NCBI GenBank assembly: GCA_049301135.1
Contig: JBAQKP010000239.1
Coordinates: forward strand, 1 to 48,687
Origin: JAYXXU01 sp049301135
Lineage (GTDB): Bacteria; Pseudomonadota; Gammaproteobacteria; Pseudomonadales; Moraxellaceae
Length of the DNA stretch: 48,687 bases
Direction of reading: 5' to 3'
Shown: positions 36,333 through 43,066 of the stretch, in pieces
How the letters are laid out: every line of letters begins with the position of its first letter
How positions within the stretch are numbered: position 1 is the first letter of the stretch
Notes under the pieces: generated by a model
Database searches by the model: none
What the model was told of the DNA's origin: nothing
What the model saw: only the letters and a program-made list of their open reading frames with translations
Translations under genes and position numbers: made by a program

Positions 36333-37344
36333 GGCGGACGGGCTGCTGCCGCCCTACGTCTACCGCAAGCCGAAGGCCAACCTGGTCGAGTACCGGCCCT
36401 ACCTCGGCAAGGGGAAGTTCGGCCAGTCGGTCTACCTCAAGGACGCTGAGGACAACTTCCTGCCGTTCACCGCCAGCCGTGACGCCATCTTCAAGGCATA
36501 CGCTGCGGTGACGGGCACGGAGAAGCCGGCGCGCACCCTGTCCTGGCTGCTGGGGGAGTACGTCGCCAGCCCGCGCTACGCCCGCCTCATGCCGGCCACG
36601 CGCAAGCACTACGACCACTACCGGGCCGCCATCGAGGGCACGGACCTGTCCAACGGCCGCACGTTCGGACAGGTGCCGCTGGAGAAGATCACCCGGGGCG
36701 TCATCGCCAAGTACCGGGACAGCATGGCGAAGGCACCGATCCAGGCGAACCGGCACCTGCAGTTCCTGGGGGCGGTGTTCTCGTTCGCGCTGGAGCGGGA
36801 GTACGTCAGCCAGAACCCGGTGACGGGGGTGGAGAAGAACCGCCAGCCGCCACGGACGCACTACGTCGAGGACAGGGACTACTGGCTGGCCTACAGCCTG
36901 GCGCCGGACTGGCTCAAGGCGTTCATGGAGCTGGCCTACCTGTGCCGCGGACGGCGCGGGGAGATCCTGGCGCTCAAGAGCCGGGAGCACGTGCTGGAGG
37001 AGGGGGTGTACTTGCAGCGCACGAAGGGCAGCGCGTCAGAGGTGACAGCCTGGTCGGATAGGCTCAAGGCGGCCGTGGCACTGGCCAGGACGCACAATCG
37101 GGACGTACTGAGCCCCTACCTACTGCATGGGGCGGATGGCAAGCCGGTGAGCGGGCCTGCGTTCAACTCCGCATGGAAGCGGCTGATGGAGAAGGTGAAG
37201 GCCGCCAAGGGCGCCGCGTTCCCCGCTCACGATCTAAAGGCGAAAGGAATCACTGACCACACGGAGCATGCCAGCGGTCACAAGTCGGCGCGCATGGCGG
37301 ACGTCTACATCCGCAAGCCCGACCTGGTGCCGGCGACGCGCTGA
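36310..37344 (+). CDS. int: Tyrosine-recombinase integrase
   Basis: This 344-aa protein begins MGRPRATKADGLLPPYVYRK. It has an arm-binding N terminus, a core-binding region (about 75-175) and a catalytic domain with Arg in GRRGEIL (Arg216), Lys239, His307 of HDLK, His324 of SGHKS and the nucleophile Tyr333 in VYIRK. The second catalytic Arg of the usual HxxR is Lys (HDLK). It recombines attP, directly downstream, with a tRNA-Arg attB. Confidence 0.92.
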   Translation: MGRPRATKADGLLPPYVYRKPKANLVEYRPYLGKGKFGQSVYLKDAEDNFLPFTASRDAIFKAYAAVTGTEKPARTLSWLLGEYVASPRYARLMPATRKHYDHYRAAIEGTDLSNGRTFGQVPLEKITRGVIAKYRDSMAKAPIQANRHLQFLGAVFSFALEREYVSQNPVTGVEKNRQPPRTHYVEDRDYWLAYSLAPDWLKAFMELAYLCRGRRGEILALKSREHVLEEGVYLQRTKGSASEVTAWSDRLKAAVALARTHNRDVLSPYLLHGADGKPVSGPAFNSAWKRLMEKVKAAKGAAFPAHDLKAKGITDHTEHASGHKSARMADVYIRKPDLVPATR

Positions 37345-37378
37345 GTTTTGGTAGTCGTTTTGGTAGGGCCACAAAAGA

Positions 37379-37408
37379 AAAGGGCCTGCATCGCTGCAAG
37401 CCCTTGTC
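37379..37408 (+). terminator. Terminator of the integrase operon
   Basis: The stem AGGGC-TGCA / TGCA-GCCCT with a TCGC loop and bulges is followed by TGTCTT on the plus strand. It starts about 35 bases after the int stop and lies between the left arm sites and the core. Confidence 0.65.
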
Positions 37409-37413
37409 TTATA

Positions 37414-37463
37414 TGGTGCGCTGGGAGGGATTCGAACCCCCGACCCTCTGGTTCGTAGCCAGC
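37414..37463 (-). other. attP core: 3' half of tRNA-Arg(ACG)
   Basis: The minus strand contains the anticodon loop CTACGAA, 3' anticodon stem, variable region, T arm (GGGGG-TTCGAAT-CCCTCC type) and acceptor end with CCA of a tRNA-Arg(ACG). The 5' half is absent, so this is not a functional tRNA. It would rebuild the host tRNA 3' end on integration. Confidence 0.85.
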
Positions 37464-37580
37464 AATGCAGCGTATAGGAATCAACGGCTTGCGGTGTTTC
37501 ACTACCAAAAATCCTGCCCATTTGTGCAGTGCTTCGGCGTGGGTTTAGCCGCTTTTTTTGGTAAGGATTTGAGGCCCAAA

Positions 37581-37667
37581 ATGGACGCCACGCCCGCCCT
37601 GCCCCTGCTCTCCCTCGTCGTCTCGATGGCGCTGCTCTGGTGGGCTATCGGCTACCTGCGGCGATAG
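37581..37667 (+). CDS. 28-aa hydrophobic peptide after attP
   Basis: MDATPALPLLSLVVSMALLW and on is one membrane helix, with GAGG seven bases upstream. It ends next to the convergent stop of the 37668 gene. It could be a real small membrane protein at the prophage edge. A longer reading from 37404 only translates the tRNA fragment. Confidence 0.35.
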   Translation: MDATPALPLLSLVVSMALLWWAIGYLRR

Positions 37668-38285
37668 CTACCAGCTCCACTCCACGCCCAGCAGCGGCCG
37701 CACATGGTCGCCCGGCTGCTTGCCCATGCCGATGCCCACGCCCACCCTGCCCCAGCGCTTGCCGACGATGCCGGTGTAGGCGTCACGCCCCGGCTCGGCT
37801 GTCACCAGCGCGAAGTGTCGGGGCGGCGGTCGCTGCTCCAGCATCGGCGTGTAGGTGCTGCGGCTGACGTCGACCTCCCCGTCCGGCGAGCTGGCGATGA
37901 TGCCGGCGCCGTCCGGGCCCAGGTACTGGCTGATGTCGATCACGACCGGCTCGCAGGAGCAGGTCGCCCCGGTGGCGCCGGGCAGGCTGCCATCACTCGG
38001 GCTGCCCTCGGGGTGGTGGGCGGCGGGCTTCGGCTTGACGACGATGCGCGCGCGGGCGACCTCCTTGGCCTTGGGCGGGATGATGTGCGGCGGCGGGCCG
38101 GCATTGGCCGGGGCCGTGGGGATGCGCGTCAGGTCGGCGCTGCCGTCGGCCTGCACGAAGCCCGGCTTGAAGGTAGCAGTGGTCTCCTGCATCGGCCCCC
38201 AGCGCACCAGGTGGTGGTAGGCGGCGAGGCCGATGGCGATGCCGACCAGCAGGGCGGCGATGATGGCGATCAGGGTGGTGCGCAT
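37668..38285 (-). CDS. Membrane-anchored protein at the end of the lysis cassette
   Basis: This 205-aa protein begins MRTTLIAIIAALLVGIAIGL. The ATG at 38285 has GGAGG seven bases upstream. It has an N-terminal membrane helix (3-25), a Pro/Lys-rich spacer (PKAKEVARARIVVKPKP), CSC at mid-protein and a C-terminal glycine-aromatic part (GVGIGMGKQPGDHVRPLLGVEWSW) that looks beta-like. It is the last late gene. A spanin-like role is possible from its position and topology, but I recognise no Rz family. Confidence 0.55.
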   Translation of the reverse strand: MRTTLIAIIAALLVGIAIGLAAYHHLVRWGPMQETTATFKPGFVQADGSADLTRIPTAPANAGPPPHIIPPKAKEVARARIVVKPKPAAHHPEGSPSDGSLPGATGATCSCEPVVIDISQYLGPDGAGIIASSPDGEVDVSRSTYTPMLEQRPPPRHFALVTAEPGRDAYTGIVGKRWGRVGVGIGMGKQPGDHVRPLLGVEWSW

Positions 38286-38287
38286 GG

Positions 38288-38695
38288 TCACACCTCCTCG
38301 GCGGGCTTAACGATCAGGCGGCAGGGCTTGCCCTTCGCCTCGCGGATCAACTTCATCACCGCGGCCACGGCCGGCGCGCAGTTGCTGATGCGCTCCGGAC
38401 TGTTGCGCACTAGGCCCACCAGCGGGCAGCCCTCGGTGTTCTCGTGCGTGTTGCCGCCGTGGATCCGGACGCCGGAGAAGCCGGGCACGGCCAGCACCTC
38501 CGGCAGTTCCTTCTTGAACCGGTTGCTAAGGCTGATGCGCAGGTCATAGGTGCCGGGCGGGATGGCGGTGCGGGCGGCGATCTTCACCGGGCGCACGACG
38601 TCCTCCAGGGTGTAGGCGATGCGCTTGCCGTCGAACCACAGGATGCCGGGGGTGGTGGTGGCCGTAGAGGGTTCACGCTGCAGGATCAGGTCCAT
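38288..38695 (-). CDS. DUF5675 protein, candidate lysis enzyme
   Basis: This 135-aa protein begins MDLILQREPSTATTTPGILW. The motif VRIHGGNTHENTEGCPLVGL (residues about 75-94, with conserved His and Cys) is the DUF5675 signature. Such proteins often replace a classical endolysin in phages, next to the holin. The enzymatic activity is not established; a cell-wall role is inference. It follows the holin by one base. Confidence 0.75.
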   Translation of the reverse strand: MDLILQREPSTATTTPGILWFDGKRIAYTLEDVVRPVKIAARTAIPPGTYDLRISLSNRFKKELPEVLAVPGFSGVRIHGGNTHENTEGCPLVGLVRNSPERISNCAPAVAAVMKLIREAKGKPCRLIVKPAEEV

Positions 38696-38696
38696 G

Positions 38697-38903
38697 TCAG
38701 GCGCCCTCCGGCTTCTTGCGGTCGGGGAACAGCGTCCCGATCAGGCCAGCCAGTGCCAGCCCGACCATCACGATCACCTCGTGCTGGGCCGGCTCCAGCT
38801 TCAGGCCGGCGGCCGTCAGGACCAGCACCAGGGCGCGCCAGGTGGAGGCCTCAGCCATGCGCGCGCGGGCGTAGGCCAGCAGGCGGCGGGTTCGCTGCTT
38901 CAT
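38697..38903 (-). CDS. Holin
   Basis: This 68-aa protein begins MKQRTRRLLAYARARMAEAS. A basic N terminus is followed by two hydrophobic segments (residues about 21-34 and 43-58, separated by KLEPAQHE) and an acidic/basic tail. Size, topology and position before the DUF5675 gene fit a holin. GGAG lies seven bases before the ATG. Confidence 0.78.
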   Translation of the reverse strand: MKQRTRRLLAYARARMAEASTWRALVLVLTAAGLKLEPAQHEVIVMVGLALAGLIGTLFPDRKKPEGA

Positions 38904-38918
38904 GGGTATCTCCGGAAT

Positions 38919-38943
38919 GAAAAAGCCCGCCGGGTGGCGGGCT
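38919..38943 (-). terminator. Terminator between the tail lipoprotein and holin genes
   Basis: The stem AGCCCGCC / GGCGGGCT with an ACCC loop is followed by TTTTTC on the minus strand, just after the lipoprotein stop. Read-through or antitermination would be needed for the lysis genes. Confidence 0.85.
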
Positions 38944-39257
38944 CAGTGCGGGAAGCAGTCTTCGCTGCTACGTCGGTCGCCGTGGAAGGCGCCCTCGAAT
39001 GGGTGACGCAGGATCTCGTGGCGAATGCAGTAGGGGTAGGCGGACTTGCGCAGGCGCACCAGGCAGTATTCGGTGCCCGGAACGCAGTCGGCCCGGCCGT
39101 AGACGTTGGGCGGGAGCTCGTGATCGGGGACCAGCTCTACGCGCAGGTGCACGACATCACGGTAGGGTTTCGGCGAGGGCTCTAGACTGGCGCAGCCAAT
39201 AAGGCTGGCCAGAAGCAGGACAGCGGGAAGCCTCAAGACAGGAGCTCCACGGTGCAT
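38943..39257 (-). CDS. Lipoprotein with HExxH-like segment
   Basis: About 104 aa from ATG 39257 (MHRGAPVLRLPAVLLLASLIGC). Lipobox LIGC. The mature part carries Cys pairs and IRHEILRHPFEGAFHGD, which resembles a zinc-protease motif but with HEILR rather than a strict HExxH. Similar lipoproteins follow tail fibre genes in related phages. It overlaps the fibre gene by 25 bases. It could act as an outer spanin partner or receptor-blocking lipoprotein. Confidence 0.6.
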   Translation of the reverse strand: MHRGAPVLRLPAVLLLASLIGCASLEPSPKPYRDVVHLRVELVPDHELPPNVYGRADCVPGTEYCLVRLRKSAYPYCIRHEILRHPFEGAFHGDRRSSEDCFPH

Positions 39258-41455
39258 GATTCCAGCATAATCCAATCAGTAGCGACGGCCAGCCCGCCCA
39301 TTACGGAGACGCTGGTATTTGCCGCAGTGTTGATAGCCGGATCAGCCGGCGCTGTCGAGGCCGCACCGAAGCCAGTGAGCAACGTAGATGAGGCCACTTG
39401 CGCCGCGGCGAGGCCGCGATTCTCGATCTGCTGCTGATACCGATGCGACGGGTTCGTCGTGTTGTTGAGGGCAAATAGAGAAGCTCCGCCAGATCCGCCA
39501 AACTTCACGATTGGCGTCTTGGCTCCCGCGGAGTTGTTATTAGTCCAGGCTGTAGTGATACGCAGCGCCCCATTGACTCCCATCACGGACCCCGGCACAG
39601 GCACGTTTAGCAGTTCATAGGATGTGACAATTAAACCTGTGTAACTGGCGCCAGCGCTGATATTTAAAGCTGCGCTGCCAGGGCCGCTGCTGTAAATAGT
39701 GCCTACAGTCGTGGAGCTCATCACGCAGTAGTACATGCCGGCAGCAATAGCAGGCGTCGTGGCAATGGCCGGCAGGTAAAGCCAGACACCCTCCGAGTAG
39801 ATGCGGCGAAGAACTGTACCTAGGGTCAATTGGCCGCTGCTGCCAGTGCCGATGGTGCCGGATGGCGCTATGCCGCGAGCCACGGCGGATCGCGCTAGCA
39901 CCACATTGCCATTCACCGGATGCCAGTCCGCGCCATCACTGCGCCACCGCGAGCCGTTCACGCCGACGTCAGAGATAAAGACCTCAGCACCCGACCCCGC
40001 CGTAGCCGCAGAAGGCTTGCCAGCCCATGTATAGGTGGAGACCAACTGCCCCAGCGTCACGCCGTGCGGGTTGCTCGTGCTGCCCACATGCGCGTCCAGT
40101 TGCGCCTGCGTCGCCGTGATGAATGCCTGCAGCTTGCCTATTGCCGACAGCACCGTATCCGTCGCCGAGATCGCGCCGCCGTAAACCAGCGACAGGCCGG
40201 TCAGCAGCGTGGAGCGCACCCGGGCATAGGTGAACCAGAGATTGGTCGAGCCTTCCGCGATCTGGTCGGTCGTCGTGCCGTTGCGGATGTCACCGGAGTC
40301 GACCCAGCCGCCCTCGGCATCCCAGACGAACTGCCGGGCCTCCTCGCCCACGCCGGAGTCGACAACTGCATAGTCGCCGTCGATGCCGGTCGGGTGGGCA
40401 ATGCCGAGCGCGGCCTCGCTGACGTACTTGCCCTTAAAATGCTGGACGTAGGCGTCGGCATCCAGCTTCAGGTCGATGGCCGCCTGCAGAATCGTGTCTT
40501 GTGCATCGGCATAGGCGCGGTCGCCGTGCGGGTCGGCGTCAGCCTCATGGGCCAGCACCGCCACAGCGACCGCAGCAGCGACCTCCGCCGCCCCCATGCC
40601 TGCCGCCGGGATGCGCGTCACGCTGGAGGCATCGCTGCGCACGACAGCCAGGTCGCCCACGACATAGTCCGTGCCGCCGTAGCTGCCGGCCACGGTGACC
40701 TCGTAGCAGTTGCCGGCCGCCGCGCCCGTCGGCAGGGTGGCGGTGCCGGCGATGGCATTGCCGCAGAGGTCGTTGCCGGTGCCGTAGAGGATCGATGACG
40801 CCGCCGTCACCAGCGAGGCCAGCACGGCGCCGGTGTCACCCGACTGATCGCGCACGTAGAGATAGGGCGTGAACTTGCGGCCGGCGGGGATGGTCGCCGT
40901 ACCCGCCTGGGCCACGCCATTCTTCTTCCAGGAGACCGCGCCATCCGTGCCGACCGTGAAGGTGATCACGTCGCCATCGACTGCAGAGCCCTGCGAGAAG
41001 CCGCCCGCGAAGGCTCCGGCGTTGTGCCAGAGCACAGTGAGGCCGACCGTGCTGCCGCCAGCTGCCTCGATGTGACACTCGAACGAAACCGGTGCAGTCG
41101 TCGGCAGGTCGAACGAGTCAGCACCCAGCGGATCGGCCGGCATCAGCAGCGCAGTGTCGCCCGTTGCCCCGCCAACCCGGGTGTAGCTCAGCGACTGGCC
41201 ATCGCCCACTGCCGGGCCGGCATGGCCGAATCCGAAGGCCGCCGGGATGGTGCCGTCATCATCCAGCGGGTAAGCGCAGGAGACAGCAGAGGGCGTCATA
41301 TCCCAGGGGCCAGTGATGGCGAGGCCGCTGCGCCCCTGCTTCCCCGGGATGGCGATATGCGTCACCCGGATCGGCGCGCGGCCCGGCGGATCGCCTACGC
41401 TGGCAACCGTGATCGGGTTGCGGAACAGCTTCTTGAGAAAGGTGATGTTAGGCAT
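39233..41455 (-). CDS. Tail fibre / receptor-binding protein
   Basis: This 740-aa protein begins MPNITFLKKLFRNPITVASV, with an N-terminal virion-binding part (to about residue 230), a helical linker (VAVAVLAHEADADPHGDRAYAD), a Phage_fiber_2-like STSNPHGVTLGQL near residue 455, and a C-terminal beta-rich receptor region. The last 180-200 codons are visibly poorer in GC than the rest, as often seen in exchanged receptor tips. Confidence 0.82.
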   Translation of the reverse strand: MPNITFLKKLFRNPITVASVGDPPGRAPIRVTHIAIPGKQGRSGLAITGPWDMTPSAVSCAYPLDDDGTIPAAFGFGHAGPAVGDGQSLSYTRVGGATGDTALLMPADPLGADSFDLPTTAPVSFECHIEAAGGSTVGLTVLWHNAGAFAGGFSQGSAVDGDVITFTVGTDGAVSWKKNGVAQAGTATIPAGRKFTPYLYVRDQSGDTGAVLASLVTAASSILYGTGNDLCGNAIAGTATLPTGAAAGNCYEVTVAGSYGGTDYVVGDLAVVRSDASSVTRIPAAGMGAAEVAAAVAVAVLAHEADADPHGDRAYADAQDTILQAAIDLKLDADAYVQHFKGKYVSEAALGIAHPTGIDGDYAVVDSGVGEEARQFVWDAEGGWVDSGDIRNGTTTDQIAEGSTNLWFTYARVRSTLLTGLSLVYGGAISATDTVLSAIGKLQAFITATQAQLDAHVGSTSNPHGVTLGQLVSTYTWAGKPSAATAGSGAEVFISDVGVNGSRWRSDGADWHPVNGNVVLARSAVARGIAPSGTIGTGSSGQLTLGTVLRRIYSEGVWLYLPAIATTPAIAAGMYYCVMSSTTVGTIYSSGPGSAALNISAGASYTGLIVTSYELLNVPVPGSVMGVNGALRITTAWTNNNSAGAKTPIVKFGGSGGASLFALNNTTNPSHRYQQQIENRGLAAAQVASSTLLTGFGAASTAPADPAINTAANTSVSVMGGLAVATDWIMLESCTVELLS

Positions 41456-41861
41456 CTTCGGTCACCGCCTGGCGGAAGACGATCTCACCAGCCAGAGGGA
41501 TGTATTCCTCTGGCGTCACGTCGTCGCTGTAGAGCTTCAGGTCATAGACCGCCACCTTGCCGTAGGCGCGAGACGGGGCACCGCACTCGTCAGCGCTCTC
41601 GCTCACCCAGTCCTCGCGGGTCACGGCATCCAGGTCGGGCACCGTGGCGGCCGAGAGATTGATGTCGACATAGTTGGGGCCCATGGTCAGGCCGGCGCCA
41701 GTGGTGAGCGTGAACACGACATCAGCAGCACCAGCCGCGCTACGGGCCTGCATGCGGGCGGTGTAGGCCGAGAGATCGGTGTCGGAGTTGAACACGATGC
41801 GGCGCTTGTTGGTGCCGCCGATGGTGAAGATGAAGTTTTCCTGCGCGATGATGTCGGCCAT
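41448..41861 (-). CDS. Tail-tip accessory (baseplate upper-like) protein
   Basis: This 137-aa protein begins MADIIAQENFIFTIGGTNKR. The pattern resembles BppU-like N-terminal domains (N-terminal strand, TDLSAYTARMQARSAAGAADVVFTLTT). It lies between two fibre genes and overlaps the next by eight bases (41455-41448). It probably helps attach a fibre. Confidence 0.65.
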   Translation of the reverse strand: MADIIAQENFIFTIGGTNKRRIVFNSDTDLSAYTARMQARSAAGAADVVFTLTTGAGLTMGPNYVDINLSAATVPDLDAVTREDWVSESADECGAPSRAYGKVAVYDLKLYSDDVTPEEYIPLAGEIVFRQAVTEDA

Positions 41862-41887
41862 GTCGGGCTACCTTGAGAGAGGGTTGA

Positions 41888-43006
41888 TCAGTACGAAAAG
41901 CCGGAGACGTAGATGTTTGCCGAGGCGCCAGTGCCCGCCACTTTGTACTGGATGCGGTGGAAGCCTTCGTGCTGGCTGTTGATGGCAAACGGCACAGCCA
42001 TGTCCGGAGTGCCGGCACCAGCCGAGATCGTGGTCGCGTAGATCTCGCCGACGCTGAAGAAGCCGGGCGAGGAGGTCTCGGCGGCGACATAGGCCGAGAT
42101 GCTGGCGGCCGACGCAGAGCCGACCTCGATGGTGCCGCTCACTCGACGGGCATTGGGCGGGGCGTGGCCGGTCAGCGAGACGTTGGTGTAGGTGGTGGCC
42201 GTACCGGCGGAGAGCAGAGTAGTGCTCTCCTTGATCACATGGACGCCAGACTGCTGGAACTTCTGGAAGTGGCCGGATGCGTTGTTGTAGACCGCGCCCA
42301 CCAGCAGCTTGTAGGTGTAGCCGACCGGCATGGTCGGGGCGGTGGAGCTGACCGACAGCAGCGCGCGGGTGGTAGCTGCGTCGCTGATCAGCCAGATGTA
42401 GTAATAGGTGGAGTTTGCCTCGGTCCCGGTGTCGAGACCGCCCACGCCAGAAGAAGCAATCGAGGCGCTGGTACCGGCGGCGATGTCGGAGATGCGCAGG
42501 GGCGTGTTGGTGCTGTCGCGCAGGACCGCAGAGGCGCAGTACACCTTGACGGTGGTGTCGCCGGTCGTGCCCAGGGCAAGGCTCTCCGTACTGGAGAGAA
42601 TGCTGGGGACGCCGAACTTTGCGGTCTCGGCCGCCGCATCCGCTGCCGCTTCGGCCGCCAGTGCGGAGGCTGCCGAGGCCGCCGCCTGAACCGTCGCCGT
42701 GGAGGAGTCGAGCAGGCGGAACTTCGCAGACTCGAACGTGCCGCTGGTGGTGAACGGCACCTCGGAGGGCTTGGCCGCGTAGATCGCCCCGTCGTATTCC
42801 ACGGTCTGCGCGCCGTTGGTCATGTTCAGGGCAGCGGCATAGGCCACCGGCGGCTCATAGCCCAGTGCGAGGATGGCCCCGGTCAGAGTTCGCTTCACCC
42901 CGCCCAGGCGGTCGGTGACCGTTTCCGCCGTGGAGGTGGCGACATCCGCGATGGTGTCGCAGTCCAGTGCAGCGTTGGTCAGCATCAGGGCGGTAACTTG
43001 GGTCAT
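41888..43006 (-). CDS. Tail fibre protein
   Basis: This 372-aa protein begins MTQVTALMLTNAALDCDTIA. The N-terminal tail-attachment part is followed by an Ala-rich helical segment (AASAASALAAEAAADAAAET) typical of a trimeric stalk and a beta-rich C terminus. The ATG at 43006 is used because a longer start overlaps the terminator. It is a second fibre or fibre-base protein. Confidence 0.78.
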   Translation of the reverse strand: MTQVTALMLTNAALDCDTIADVATSTAETVTDRLGGVKRTLTGAILALGYEPPVAYAAALNMTNGAQTVEYDGAIYAAKPSEVPFTTSGTFESAKFRLLDSSTATVQAAASAASALAAEAAADAAAETAKFGVPSILSSTESLALGTTGDTTVKVYCASAVLRDSTNTPLRISDIAAGTSASIASSGVGGLDTGTEANSTYYYIWLISDAATTRALLSVSSTAPTMPVGYTYKLLVGAVYNNASGHFQKFQQSGVHVIKESTTLLSAGTATTYTNVSLTGHAPPNARRVSGTIEVGSASAASISAYVAAETSSPGFFSVGEIYATTISAGAGTPDMAVPFAINSQHEGFHRIQYKVAGTGASANIYVSGFSY

Positions 43007-43020
43007 TTCAGGCTCCAGAA

Positions 43021-43048
43021 AAGAAAACCCCGGCACATGGCCGGGGTC
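43021..43048 (-). terminator. Terminator after the tail-tip gene
   Basis: The stem ACCCCGGC / GCCGGGGT is followed by TTTCTTTT on the minus strand. It separates the tail body genes from the fibre genes. Confidence 0.85.
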
Positions 43049-43066
43049 GGATAGGGCGTAATCAGG

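Larger units (their letters stand above)
37345..37565 (+). other. attP region with arm-type sites
   Basis: TTTTGGTA(G/A) occurs four times around the tRNA-derived core: direct copies at 37345-37354 and 37357-37366, an inverted copy at 37502-37510, and a further direct copy at 37556-37565. These are good candidates for integrase arm-binding sites. The core is the tRNA fragment at 37414-37463. Confidence 0.7.

Noticed and set aside
37414..37463. Complete tRNA gene near attP
   Set aside because: Only the anticodon loop to CCA end is present; the 5' half (D arm and 5' acceptor strand) is missing.
37404..37667. 87-aa plus-strand open frame MSYMVRWEGFEPPTLWFVAS
   Set aside because: Its first half is the tRNA-Arg fragment read as protein. 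Only the last 28 codons could be a gene.
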